NCBI GenBank assembly: GCA_017537925.1
Contig: JAFYJW010000035.1
Coordinates: 1 to 37,541 of the forward strand
Source: Synergistes sp.
GTDB taxonomy: Bacteria > Synergistota > Synergistia > Synergistales > Synergistaceae
Length of the DNA stretch: 37,541 nt
Direction of reading: 5' to 3'
Shown: positions 17,430 to 24,257 of the stretch, piece by piece
Layout: each line of letters opens with the position of its first letter
Numbering within the stretch: the first letter of the stretch is position 1
The notes under the pieces: generated by a model
What the model saw: the letters and a program-made list of their open reading frames with translations, nothing else
Databases searched by the model: none
What the model was told of the DNA's origin: nothing
Position numbers and translations under genes: made by a program

Positions 17430-17702
17430 ATGAGAGTAGTGAAAATAAAAAGCGGCGCTGCCGAAGGCGCGGCAATAGAAACAGAGCGCGGTTTCGTGAT
17501 GATAAAGACGCTTAATGAAGAAAAACGCTCGGAGTGGCCCGAGAATTATGAGGATTACCTCTCCGGGGGCAAAGCCGCGCCGCTCGTCAGATGGTACGAA
17601 GCAGGAGGGGCGGCGCTGCTTGAAAATATAAGCCGGCGTCTTCTGATCGAGCGGGAAAAAGCGGAAATAACGGACGGGCCCTTCGACGTAAGTCTCGGAT
17701 AA
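17430..17702 (+). CDS. Conserved-looking small protein of unknown function
   Basis: 90 residues, starting MRVVKIKSGAAEG. It has a good ribosome-binding site (GGAGGAAG 6 nt upstream) and core-like codon use, which supports a real gene. No signal peptide, membrane segment or Cys motif. The first 30 residues vaguely resemble the small N-terminal beta domain found before fumarylacetoacetate-hydrolase domains, but no catalytic domain follows. It lies 31 nt after the ROK gene, probably in the same operon. Confidence 0.7.
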   Translation: MRVVKIKSGAAEGAAIETERGFVMIKTLNEEKRSEWPENYEDYLSGGKAAPLVRWYEAGGAALLENISRRLLIEREKAEITDGPFDVSLG

Positions 17703-17746
17703 AAACCTTTTGCCGCAGCGTCTGCTGCGCGTGCTATCCGTACCCC

Positions 17747-17775
17747 TTGTGAAATCGTCATTTTTTTTGTAAAAT
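17747..17775 (+). promoter_or_regulatory. rny promoter
   Basis: TTGTGA, a 17-bp spacer containing an eight-T run, then TAAAAT. The predicted transcription start is near 17782, giving a leader of about 95 nt before rny. Confidence 0.5.
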
Positions 17776-17783
17776 ATCTAAGA

Positions 17784-17806
17784 GCCGGCAGGGGTTCATT
17801 GCCGGC
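17784..17806 (+). other. Hairpin at the 5' end of the predicted rny leader
   Basis: GCCGGCA / TGCCGGC (7-bp perfect stem, 9-nt loop) followed by CTTTAAATTT. It starts within a few nt of the predicted rny transcription start, so it would form a 5'-terminal stem in the rny mRNA. Alternatively it is a weak terminator of the upstream operon; the U-tract is poor. Confidence 0.45.
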
Positions 17807-17877
17807 CTTTAAATTTGATTCTACGTCTTACGTTTATGCGTACCATGACAAATGAATAATGAGGTGAAGTGAAAAAC

Positions 17878-19419
17878 ATGGAAGCACTATTAGCGGTATT
17901 ATGTGTGATCTTCGGCCTGGCGGCAGGCTCTTTCGGAGGTTACACATACTACAGGAAAAACGAAGAGAAAAAAATTCGCGGAAGTCTGTCGGAAGCAGAA
18001 CGAATCATAAGGGACGCCGCAAAAAAAGCGGAAGCTTCAAAGCGTGAGATCCTGGCAGAAGGCAAGGAAGAGATCCTGAAACTCAGACAGGAGCTCGACC
18101 GCGACACAAAGGAAAGACGTGCCGAACTGCAGCGGTCGGAACGCAGACTGGAGCAGAAAGAAGAGAATCTCGACAGAAAGATCGAGAATATCAGCCGCAG
18201 GGAAGAAGATCTGAAAAGCCGGAACGAACAGGTCCAGGAAAAGCTTAACAGACTTTCTGCCCAGGAACAGGAACTTATCGAGAAACTTGAACAGATAGCC
18301 CGGCTTACCAGAGACGAGGCACGCGCCCAGCTCCTTGCGGAAGTCGAGACGGAGGCCAATCACCTGATCGGGCTTCGCCTGAAAGAACTTGAAGAAAGGG
18401 CTAAGCGCGACGCGGACCGCAAGGCTCAGGATATCCTGGCCGTTGCGATACAGCGCTGCAGCGTTGATTACGCTTCAGACGCGGTGGTGAGCGTTGTAAG
18501 CCTGCCGTCGGACGAGATGAAAGGACGCATCATCGGCCGCGAAGGGCGCAATATCAGGACTTTTGAAACTCTAACCGGAGTTGACCTAATAGTTGACGAT
18601 ACACCGGAAGCGGTGACTTTGAGCAGCTTTGATCCTGTGCGGCGTGAAGTCGCACGCCTTTCTCTTGAGAGGCTCGTTGTCGACGGCAGGATACATCCGG
18701 CCAGAATAGAAGAAATAATAGAAAAGGCCGAGAAAGATGTTCAGGCTCAGATTATCGAGACAGCCGAAGAAGCGCTTCTGGAAACGGGTATAAAGAATAT
18801 GCATGCGGAACTTGCGAAGATAGTCGGCCAGCTGCGCTACCGTACGAGCTACGGTCAGAACGCGCTCTCTCACAGCCTTGAGGTCGCCCACCTTGCCGGC
18901 GTAATGGCGGCGGAGCTTGGGCTTGATGAGCTTAAGGCAAGAAGGGCCGGTCTGCTGCATGATATAGGCAAGGCCGTCGATCACCAGATAGAAGGTCCTC
19001 ATGCGAAGATAGGAGCCGATATCGCAAAGCGCTACGGCGAAGCGCCGGATATAGTGAACGCGATAGCTTCACACCACGAAGACGAAGAACCGCAGACGAT
19101 ATACGCGCTGCTTGTGGCGGCGGCCGACGCGGTCAGCGCCTCCCGCCCCGGTGCGCGCAGAGAGAGCCTTGACGCCTATGTGAAGCGTCTTGAGAAACTT
19201 GAAGAAGTCGCCAACGCTTTCCACGGCGTAAGCAAGGCTTATGCGATACAGGCAGGGCGCGAGGTCAGGGTCGCTGTGGCTCCCGAAGTCACCGACGAGG
19301 GAGAGATGCAGAAGCTTGCATATGATATTGCCCGCAAGATAGAAGAAGATCTGAGATATCCCGGACAGATAAAAGTCACGCTTATAAAAGAGACACGTGC
19401 TGTCGAATACGCCAAATAG
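17878..19419 (+). CDS. rny: Ribonuclease Y
   Basis: Membrane-anchored endoribonuclease that starts mRNA decay. 513 residues, typical. An N-terminal membrane helix (about 3-22, LLAVLCVIFGLAAGSFGGYTYY) is followed by a long charged coiled coil (about 30-190). Next comes a KH domain with IIGREGRNIRTFETLTGVD, then an HD domain with HSLEVAHLAG and LLHDIGKAVDH. ATG at 17878 is preceded by GAGGTG with 11-nt spacing; the GTG at 17869 is too near that site. The long 5' leader has a terminal hairpin. ymdB follows 18 nt downstream, the same pairing as in Bacillus. Confidence 0.96.
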   Translation: MEALLAVLCVIFGLAAGSFGGYTYYRKNEEKKIRGSLSEAERIIRDAAKKAEASKREILAEGKEEILKLRQELDRDTKERRAELQRSERRLEQKEENLDRKIENISRREEDLKSRNEQVQEKLNRLSAQEQELIEKLEQIARLTRDEARAQLLAEVETEANHLIGLRLKELEERAKRDADRKAQDILAVAIQRCSVDYASDAVVSVVSLPSDEMKGRIIGREGRNIRTFETLTGVDLIVDDTPEAVTLSSFDPVRREVARLSLERLVVDGRIHPARIEEIIEKAEKDVQAQIIETAEEALLETGIKNMHAELAKIVGQLRYRTSYGQNALSHSLEVAHLAGVMAAELGLDELKARRAGLLHDIGKAVDHQIEGPHAKIGADIAKRYGEAPDIVNAIASHHEDEEPQTIYALLVAAADAVSASRPGARRESLDAYVKRLEKLEEVANAFHGVSKAYAIQAGREVRVAVAPEVTDEGEMQKLAYDIARKIEEDLRYPGQIKVTLIKETRAVEYAK

Positions 19420-19437
19420 GCGTCGGGACCGGCAGAT

Positions 19438-20214
19438 ATGCGCATACTTTTTATAGGCGATATAATGGGCCGTCCTGGACGCGACGCCGTCTCATCGGAA
19501 ATACCTAAGCTGCGCGAAGAGTTCGGCGGCTTTGATTTTATCATAGCCAACGGAGAAAACAGCGCCCGGGGTTTCGGTCTTACGGAAAAGGTCATGAATG
19601 AGCTTTTTGATGCCGGCATCGATATCCTGACAAACGGCAATCATGTTTGGGATAAAAAAGAGTTCATTCCTGTGCTTGACGCGGAAAAGCGCGTTCTGCG
19701 GCCTGCCAACCATCCGGCAGGGACCTGCGGGAAGGGCTGCGCCGTTTATGAAAAAAACAAAAAAAAGCTCGCGGTCCTGTGCCTTCAGGGGCGCACTTTC
19801 ATGCCTCCGCTGGATTGTCCTTTCCAGACAGCCGACAGACTGATCTCAGAATGTCCCGTTCCTTCTGTATTTGTGGATATCCATGCTGAGGCGACGTCCG
19901 AAAAAAGGGCGCTGGGGCTCTATCTGGACGGACGCGTATCCGCGGTCGTAGGAACGCACACACACGTTCAGACAGCGGACGAAGGCATACTTCCCGGCGG
20001 TACGGCCTATTTGTCTGATGCCGGAATGACCGGCGGACACGCCGGCATAATAGGCATGACGGCAGAATCTGTACTGCCTAAGTTCCTGCAGGGGACGCCG
20101 TTCAGGTTCGAGATCTGCGAAGAAGATGTGAGGTTTCAGGGCGCGGTCATAGAGATCGATGAAGAGACAGGCCGTTCCCTGAATATTGAAAGAATCAACA
20201 GAAGCATTGTTTAA
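19438..20214 (+). CDS. ymdB: YmdB-type 2',3'-cyclic-nucleotide phosphodiesterase / metallophosphoesterase
   Basis: 258 residues, typical for the TIGR00282 family. Metal-binding signatures in order: GDIMGRPGRDAV, ANGENSARGFG, TNGNHVWDKKE, DIHAEATSEKRALG and GTHTHVQTADE. Cytosolic, without a signal peptide. It follows rny, a partnership seen in many bacteria where YmdB affects RNA turnover. The ribosome-binding site before ATG 19438 is weak, in line with coupling to rny. The unit ends in a strong terminator. Confidence 0.94.
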   Translation: MRILFIGDIMGRPGRDAVSSEIPKLREEFGGFDFIIANGENSARGFGLTEKVMNELFDAGIDILTNGNHVWDKKEFIPVLDAEKRVLRPANHPAGTCGKGCAVYEKNKKKLAVLCLQGRTFMPPLDCPFQTADRLISECPVPSVFVDIHAEATSEKRALGLYLDGRVSAVVGTHTHVQTADEGILPGGTAYLSDAGMTGGHAGIIGMTAESVLPKFLQGTPFRFEICEEDVRFQGAVIEIDEETGRSLNIERINRSIV

Positions 20215-20222
20215 AAGTGCTG

Positions 20223-20259
20223 AAAACCGCGCGCATTGCTCTTATGCGCGCGGTTTTTT
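20223..20259 (+). terminator. Strong intrinsic terminator after ymdB
   Basis: Perfect 14-bp stem AAAACCGCGCGCAT / ATGCGCGCGGTTTT with a 7-nt loop, extending into a T-run. It begins 9 nt after the ymdB stop. Confidence 0.92.
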
Positions 20260-20363
20260 CGTGGCGTGCGGAAAAGATTTCGCATATGGGCCGCCCCGGA
20301 AAGATTCAAAAAAAGCGGCGTATATCATGATAAGAACAGGAGAGAAATACGCCTGTTTTCTTA

Positions 20364-20392
20364 TTGTCCGCAAACGGCTTTTATGTTATAAA
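20364..20392 (+). promoter_or_regulatory. Promoter of the NSS transporter gene
   Basis: TTGTCC, 17-bp spacer, TATAAA; the predicted start lies about 60 nt upstream of the GTG. The -35 overlaps the word TGTCCGCAAA, which recurs near 27.9-28.1 kb. Confidence 0.5.
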
Positions 20393-20458
20393 ATTCAAAG
20401 TTGCAATTATTCAGTTTATAAGTTGGTACTCGTGTGATACCCCGAAGGAGTGGTCTTT

Positions 20459-21802
20459 GTGTCGGATAATAACGGAAAGAGAGAAGAGTGGGGCAGCAAG
20501 TTCGGTTTTATAATGGCGGCTGCAGGTTCGGCCGTCGGTCTCGGGAACGTGTGGCGCTTCCCGTATATTACGGGTAAGTACGGCGGGGGAGCTTTTGTCC
20601 TTGTTTATCTGATCATTGTGACTGTAATAGGTTCTTCTCTTATGCTGGCTGAATTTGCGCTGGGGCGCAGGGCGAGACTCGATTCGGTAGGAACATTCAG
20701 GAAATTAGGCGGAGGCGCATGGCCTGTTGTTGGCTGGATGGGCTTTTTCTGCGGCTTTGTCATTCTTTCATACTACGCTGTGATAGCCGGATGGACTCTT
20801 GCGTATATGTTCAAGTCCTTGGGCGGGCTTATGGAGGCGGTCTCTGGCGGCAGGGCCGCGGAAGTATTCGGCGCCTTTGTTTCCGACCCCGTGCAGGCGA
20901 TAGCTTACCACCTGGCCGTGATGGCTATTGTTGTCGCTGTCGTGTGCCGGGGGATAGGCGCAGGTATCGAAAAGAGCTGCAAAGTCCTTATGCCGGTGCT
21001 TTTTCTGATACTGATCCTGCTTATCGCGCGTGCCGTTACCCTTCCCGGCGCCGCGGAAGGGCTGAAATTTTATCTGCTGCCTGATTTCTCAAAGCTTTCC
21101 GGAGAAGCCGTGCTCTCGGCTGTGGGGCAGGGCTTCTACTCCCTTTCACTTGCAATGGGGATAATAATCACCTACGGAAGTTATCTCGGCAAAGACGAGT
21201 ACATGCCGAAGGTCACTTCAACCATAGTGCTGCTTGACACAGCTGTTGCCGTAATGGCCGGGCTGATAATCTTCCCGGCGGTCTTTGCCTTCGGCGTCGA
21301 CGCGGGCGCGGGCCCCGGCCTTACCTTTGTGACGCTGCCGATAGTATTCGCAAAAATGCCGATGGGGGCGCTCTTTTCGTTTGCCTTCTTTGCGCTGCTC
21401 TTCATAGCTGCACTTACGTCGGCTTTTTCTCTCTTTGAAGTTGTGGTCGCGTTCGCCGTAGACGAGATAGGCTGGACGAGGATGAGATCGTCGCTGATAA
21501 TGGGCATAGCCGTAGCGCTTCTCGGGATACCGTCGGCCCTTTCCGTTGGCGGGCATTTCCCGAAGATATATGGCAAGGATTTTCTTGACGCGATGGATTT
21601 CATCACGAATAACGCCGTTATGCCTATATGCGGCATTCTTACTTCATTCTTTGTCGGCTGGCTCTGGACGAAGGGCGCGAAGGAGGAGGTCACGAACGGC
21701 GGGACGCATGACTTCCCGATGTATACCGCGTGGCTCTGGGTTTGCCGTATAGTTGTTCCCATCAGCGTAGCGCTGATATTTATAAAAGGTCTGAAGTGGT
21801 AA
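20459..21802 (+). CDS. Sodium-dependent transporter, NSS (SNF) family
   Basis: Inner-membrane sodium symporter of the neurotransmitter:sodium symporter family; bacterial members import amino acids such as Leu, Trp or Tyr. 447 residues with about 11-12 hydrophobic segments. TM1 carries the signature AAAGSAVGLGNVWRFPYI with the unwound sodium/substrate site, followed by GGGAFVLVYL. Other family blocks are ILSYYAVIAGWTLAY and LYSLSLAMG-like QGFYSLSLAMGIIITYGSY. GTG at 20459 has AAGGAG 8 nt upstream, preferred over the GTG at 20450. About 22 of its roughly 36 Ile codons are ATA, the core pattern. Substrate unassigned; no small partner subunit seen next to it. Confidence 0.93.
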   Translation: MSDNNGKREEWGSKFGFIMAAAGSAVGLGNVWRFPYITGKYGGGAFVLVYLIIVTVIGSSLMLAEFALGRRARLDSVGTFRKLGGGAWPVVGWMGFFCGFVILSYYAVIAGWTLAYMFKSLGGLMEAVSGGRAAEVFGAFVSDPVQAIAYHLAVMAIVVAVVCRGIGAGIEKSCKVLMPVLFLILILLIARAVTLPGAAEGLKFYLLPDFSKLSGEAVLSAVGQGFYSLSLAMGIIITYGSYLGKDEYMPKVTSTIVLLDTAVAVMAGLIIFPAVFAFGVDAGAGPGLTFVTLPIVFAKMPMGALFSFAFFALLFIAALTSAFSLFEVVVAFAVDEIGWTRMRSSLIMGIAVALLGIPSALSVGGHFPKIYGKDFLDAMDFITNNAVMPICGILTSFFVGWLWTKGAKEEVTNGGTHDFPMYTAWLWVCRIVVPISVALIFIKGLKW

Positions 21803-22134
21803 GGGAATCAATATCTGTAAACAATTTCTGATAAATAACGGGTTTTCAGGCATAACATACAAAAGGGGATGAATAGTGATGATGTCGCAGAAAGAACGGC
21901 GATATCGGAGGGGGTCGTCCCCTTGTCTTATTTATGTTTTTGCAGAAACGACGATGAATTGCAAACGGATGGGGATATGCTGTTGAGAATACTGTACCTT
22001 ATTCCCCGCCCTGACTGTCCTTAGTCAACAGACGCCTTTGGGTTTGGATTTTCTCGGAATTGTGCATCCGAAGCGGTCAAGGCATATTATGTATAACAGA
22101 GTTGTCTCTCTCGGATTTGTTACAATAAAACGGC
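21803..22134. other. Intergenic stretch at the left edge of the accessory block
   Basis: About 330 nt without a convincing gene. A 51-codon frame (21869-22024, MNSDDVAERTAISEGVVPLSY...) follows AAGGGG with no spacer, and a second overlapping short frame starts at 21877; neither shows homology I recognise or a membrane segment. The codon mix and two-frame ambiguity suggest a decayed fragment or non-coding DNA. Confidence 0.4.
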
Positions 22135-22191
22135 GAACCCCTTTGAAGCCTCCCCAAACATACGATTGTGTGGGTGGATTCAAAGGGGTTC
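22135..22191 (-). terminator. Long hairpin after the histidine kinase gene
   Basis: 13-bp perfect arms GAACCCCTTTGAA / TTCAAAGGGGTTC flank a 31-nt interior that can pair further imperfectly. It begins 16 nt beyond the kinase stop codon on the minus strand and is followed there by GCCGTTTTATT. Most likely a terminator; the length also fits a small palindromic repeat element. Confidence 0.55.
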
Positions 22192-22206
22192 ACTTTAACG
22201 ATATGT

Positions 22207-23493
22207 TTACTCTGCGGCGCGGTCCGGGATCATCACCGTCACCACGGCACCTCCGCCTTCCCTGGGAGTGATTGTCAGGCTCCCACCGCACATCATTTCC
22301 AGTCTCTGCCGGATGTTGTTCAGCGCGGCACGGGGCTTGCTCTCGTCGGAGGGATTGAAGCCCGGGCCGATATCCTCCACGATGATTTCGGTGGCGGAAC
22401 GTCCGCTTCCGCCGGCATCCGTGTGTCGTGTCCGGATGGAGATGCGCAGCGGGCCGGAGTAGGGGTTAATGCCATGCTTGACGGCATTCTCCACGATGGG
22501 CTGAAGGGTCAGCGGAGGCAGACGGAAATGTATAAACGGCGTATCGTATTCCACAATAAGCAGTTCATCATACCGTGCCTCTTCCACGGCCAAATAGGCG
22601 CGGGTGTGTTCCAGCTCCGCGGCAAAGGTAATGAGGTCTCCGCTGGCGACGGCATTGAAGTTCTTTTGCAGGTAAGTAGTGAAATCCATGGTGACCTGCC
22701 GGGCCTTCTTAGGGTCCTGATTGCAAAGGCTGTAGATGCTCATCAGGGTGTTGTAGATGAAGTGGGGCCGCATCTGCAGCATCATGACATTGGCGCGCTG
22801 ACGGGCGATTTCCTGCTGCTGTCGCATATCCTGCTCGATCTGATCTGACAGGATGAGAATATACATCGAAAAAACGCAGAAGGCGATTCCTAAAACAAAG
22901 AGCGCGAAGGCGGAGACGAAAAAATGGAGGAACATGGTAGCCGTCATTGGGACCAGGCTGACGAGGAAGGCGTAATAGTATTTTTTTGCCATCCGTTTCC
23001 GTCGGCGGATCACTCCGGCCAGGGCAATGAGCGCCATCACAAACAGGAAGCCCAGCAGCAGGGGGTAGAGGGGGCCGCGGCAGAGCCGGTTCTCCGGCAG
23101 GATATAGTAGCCCCAGCTTGTGAACGGGGTCATATTCAACAGGATGAAGGATCCGGCCCACAGGGCTGCCACAAGTCGAAAAAGCATGCTGCTCCGCGGG
23201 CTTTCCCCGCAGCAGTGGAGCAGATAAACCGTCAGCATGGGAACCAGGAGCGAAGGGAACAGTGTGTTGATATAGTACAGGATTCCCAGCGCGAACCTGA
23301 CGCCCGGACGGCCCTCCAAGAATACCTCAAGCAGGGCTGCGCTCCCGTACACTAAGAGAAAGGTGAAAAAAGCGATGAAGAAGCGCTTGCTCCACCGGTC
23401 AATGCCGGGTAAGACGGCGGCGATGACAAGGCTCATCAGAAGCATTATCATCGCGGTGGCCATCAGCAGAAGCTGAATTGTCAACCCGTTCAC
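22207..23493 (-). CDS. LytS-type sensor histidine kinase
   Basis: 428 residues. About six hydrophobic segments fill residues 5-213, with no obvious extracellular sensor domain, so the membrane region itself probably senses. A short coiled coil (217-240) leads to the His_kinase block with the phospho-acceptor His244 in MRPHFIYNTL. Next come the N box PIVENAVKHG (332-341) and the G box VEDIGPGFN in a HATPase domain. This is the HPK7/LytS-AgrC-like class that pairs with receiver regulators. GTG 23493 has GGGAGGTG upstream, lying inside the end of the regulator gene 6 nt away, so the two are translationally coupled. Ile codons are mostly ATC/ATT, unlike flanking core genes. Confidence 0.92.
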   Translation of the reverse strand: MNGLTIQLLLMATAMIMLLMSLVIAAVLPGIDRWSKRFFIAFFTFLLVYGSAALLEVFLEGRPGVRFALGILYYINTLFPSLLVPMLTVYLLHCCGESPRSSMLFRLVAALWAGSFILLNMTPFTSWGYYILPENRLCRGPLYPLLLGFLFVMALIALAGVIRRRKRMAKKYYYAFLVSLVPMTATMFLHFFVSAFALFVLGIAFCVFSMYILILSDQIEQDMRQQQEIARQRANVMMLQMRPHFIYNTLMSIYSLCNQDPKKARQVTMDFTTYLQKNFNAVASGDLITFAAELEHTRAYLAVEEARYDELLIVEYDTPFIHFRLPPLTLQPIVENAVKHGINPYSGPLRISIRTRHTDAGGSGRSATEIIVEDIGPGFNPSDESKPRAALNNIRQRLEMMCGGSLTITPREGGGAVVTVMIPDRAAE

Positions 23494-23499
23494 AGGGAA

Positions 23500-24099
23500 T
23501 CACCTCCCAAGGTCCCCGAATAAAATGGGATACCGCAGCTTTTCAAGCTGCATGCGTACCTTCTCGGGAGTCAGCGGCTTGACCATGAAACCACAGGCTT
23601 TGGATTCCCATGCCGGCAAAGAGTAGTCTGGGAAGGCAGTCAGATAGACCACATTGGTGCGGGGATTGATGTCAAGCAGCGTTTGGCACAGCTCAAGGCC
23701 GCTGGCTGTCCCCAGTTCAATATCCAGAACCGCCAAAGCGACCTGGTTCATTCTGGCATATTCTATTGCCTCCTGAGGCCAGATAAATCCCCTGATCGTG
23801 GCGGCCGGCATGACCTCATCCAGAACTGCCAGGCTGTCGTTGAGGATGACCTTTTCGTCGTCCACTATGATGATATGGGGCGATCCCTCACTCCTTGCCG
23901 CCGCCAGAAGCAGTGTGCTGACATCTACATCAAGAACCCCGGAAATGTTGGTGATCATCTCGGCGTCCGGCAGCCGGATGCCGTTTTCCCAACGGGCGAT
24001 GGTGGACTGGTTGACAAAGAGCTGCTTTCCCAGCTCAGCCTGTGAAAGGCCACTTTCTGTTCGGAGTTTTTTCAGCGTTTCCGAGAATAAATTGTTCAT
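23500..24099 (-). CDS. Response regulator with N-terminal XRE helix-turn-helix and C-terminal receiver
   Basis: 199 residues. The order is reversed compared with ordinary response regulators. HTH_3/XRE domain at about 5-62 (LRTESGLSQAELGKQLFVNQ, then STIARWENGIRLP), then a receiver domain at about 75-190. Receiver residues are complete: Asp80-Asp81 (IVDDE), phospho-acceptor Asp126 (VLDIEL), Thr154 (YLTAF) and Lys174 (VKPL). It should bind DNA through the XRE domain, with phosphorylation by the adjacent kinase controlling this. ATG 24099 has AGAGGAG 10 nt upstream; longer starts add nothing recognisable. Divergent from the amidohydrolase gene; a 17-bp palindrome lies between. Confidence 0.92.
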   Translation of the reverse strand: MNNLFSETLKKLRTESGLSQAELGKQLFVNQSTIARWENGIRLPDAEMITNISGVLDVDVSTLLLAAARSEGSPHIIIVDDEKVILNDSLAVLDEVMPAATIRGFIWPQEAIEYARMNQVALAVLDIELGTASGLELCQTLLDINPRTNVVYLTAFPDYSLPAWESKACGFMVKPLTPEKVRMQLEKLRYPILFGDLGR

Positions 24100-24172
24100 G
24101 TGAAAGCTTCTCCTCTTTACATTCAAAATAAACCGACCAGGCGAAAAAAGCAAGTGCCGTGAAAAATCGGAT

Positions 24173-24189
24173 TATTCCATTCTGGAATA
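24173..24189. promoter_or_regulatory. Candidate operator between regulator and amidohydrolase
   Basis: Perfect inverted repeat TATTCCATTCTGGAATA (7-bp arms, 3-bp spacer) in the 158-nt divergent intergenic region, 74 nt upstream of the regulator start and 69 nt upstream of the amidohydrolase start. It is the only clear palindrome there, and XRE dimers bind such sites. That this regulator binds it is an inference. Confidence 0.45.
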
Positions 24190-24257
24190 TCCTCTTGAAT
24201 TAAGGTAATAAATGATTGGAAAATATTGCCATACCATATGGAAGGAGAACTCATTGC

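Noticed and set aside
17715-17775. Terminator formed by CGCAGC-GTCT-GCTGCG and the eight-T run before rny
   Set aside because: The T-run is more than 30 nt from the short stem, so it does not make an intrinsic terminator; it fits better as promoter spacer.
21869-22024. 51-codon frame as a small partner subunit (MetS-like) of the NSS transporter
   Set aside because: Such partners are single-TM hydrophobic peptides; this translation is polar and has an ill-spaced ribosome-binding site.
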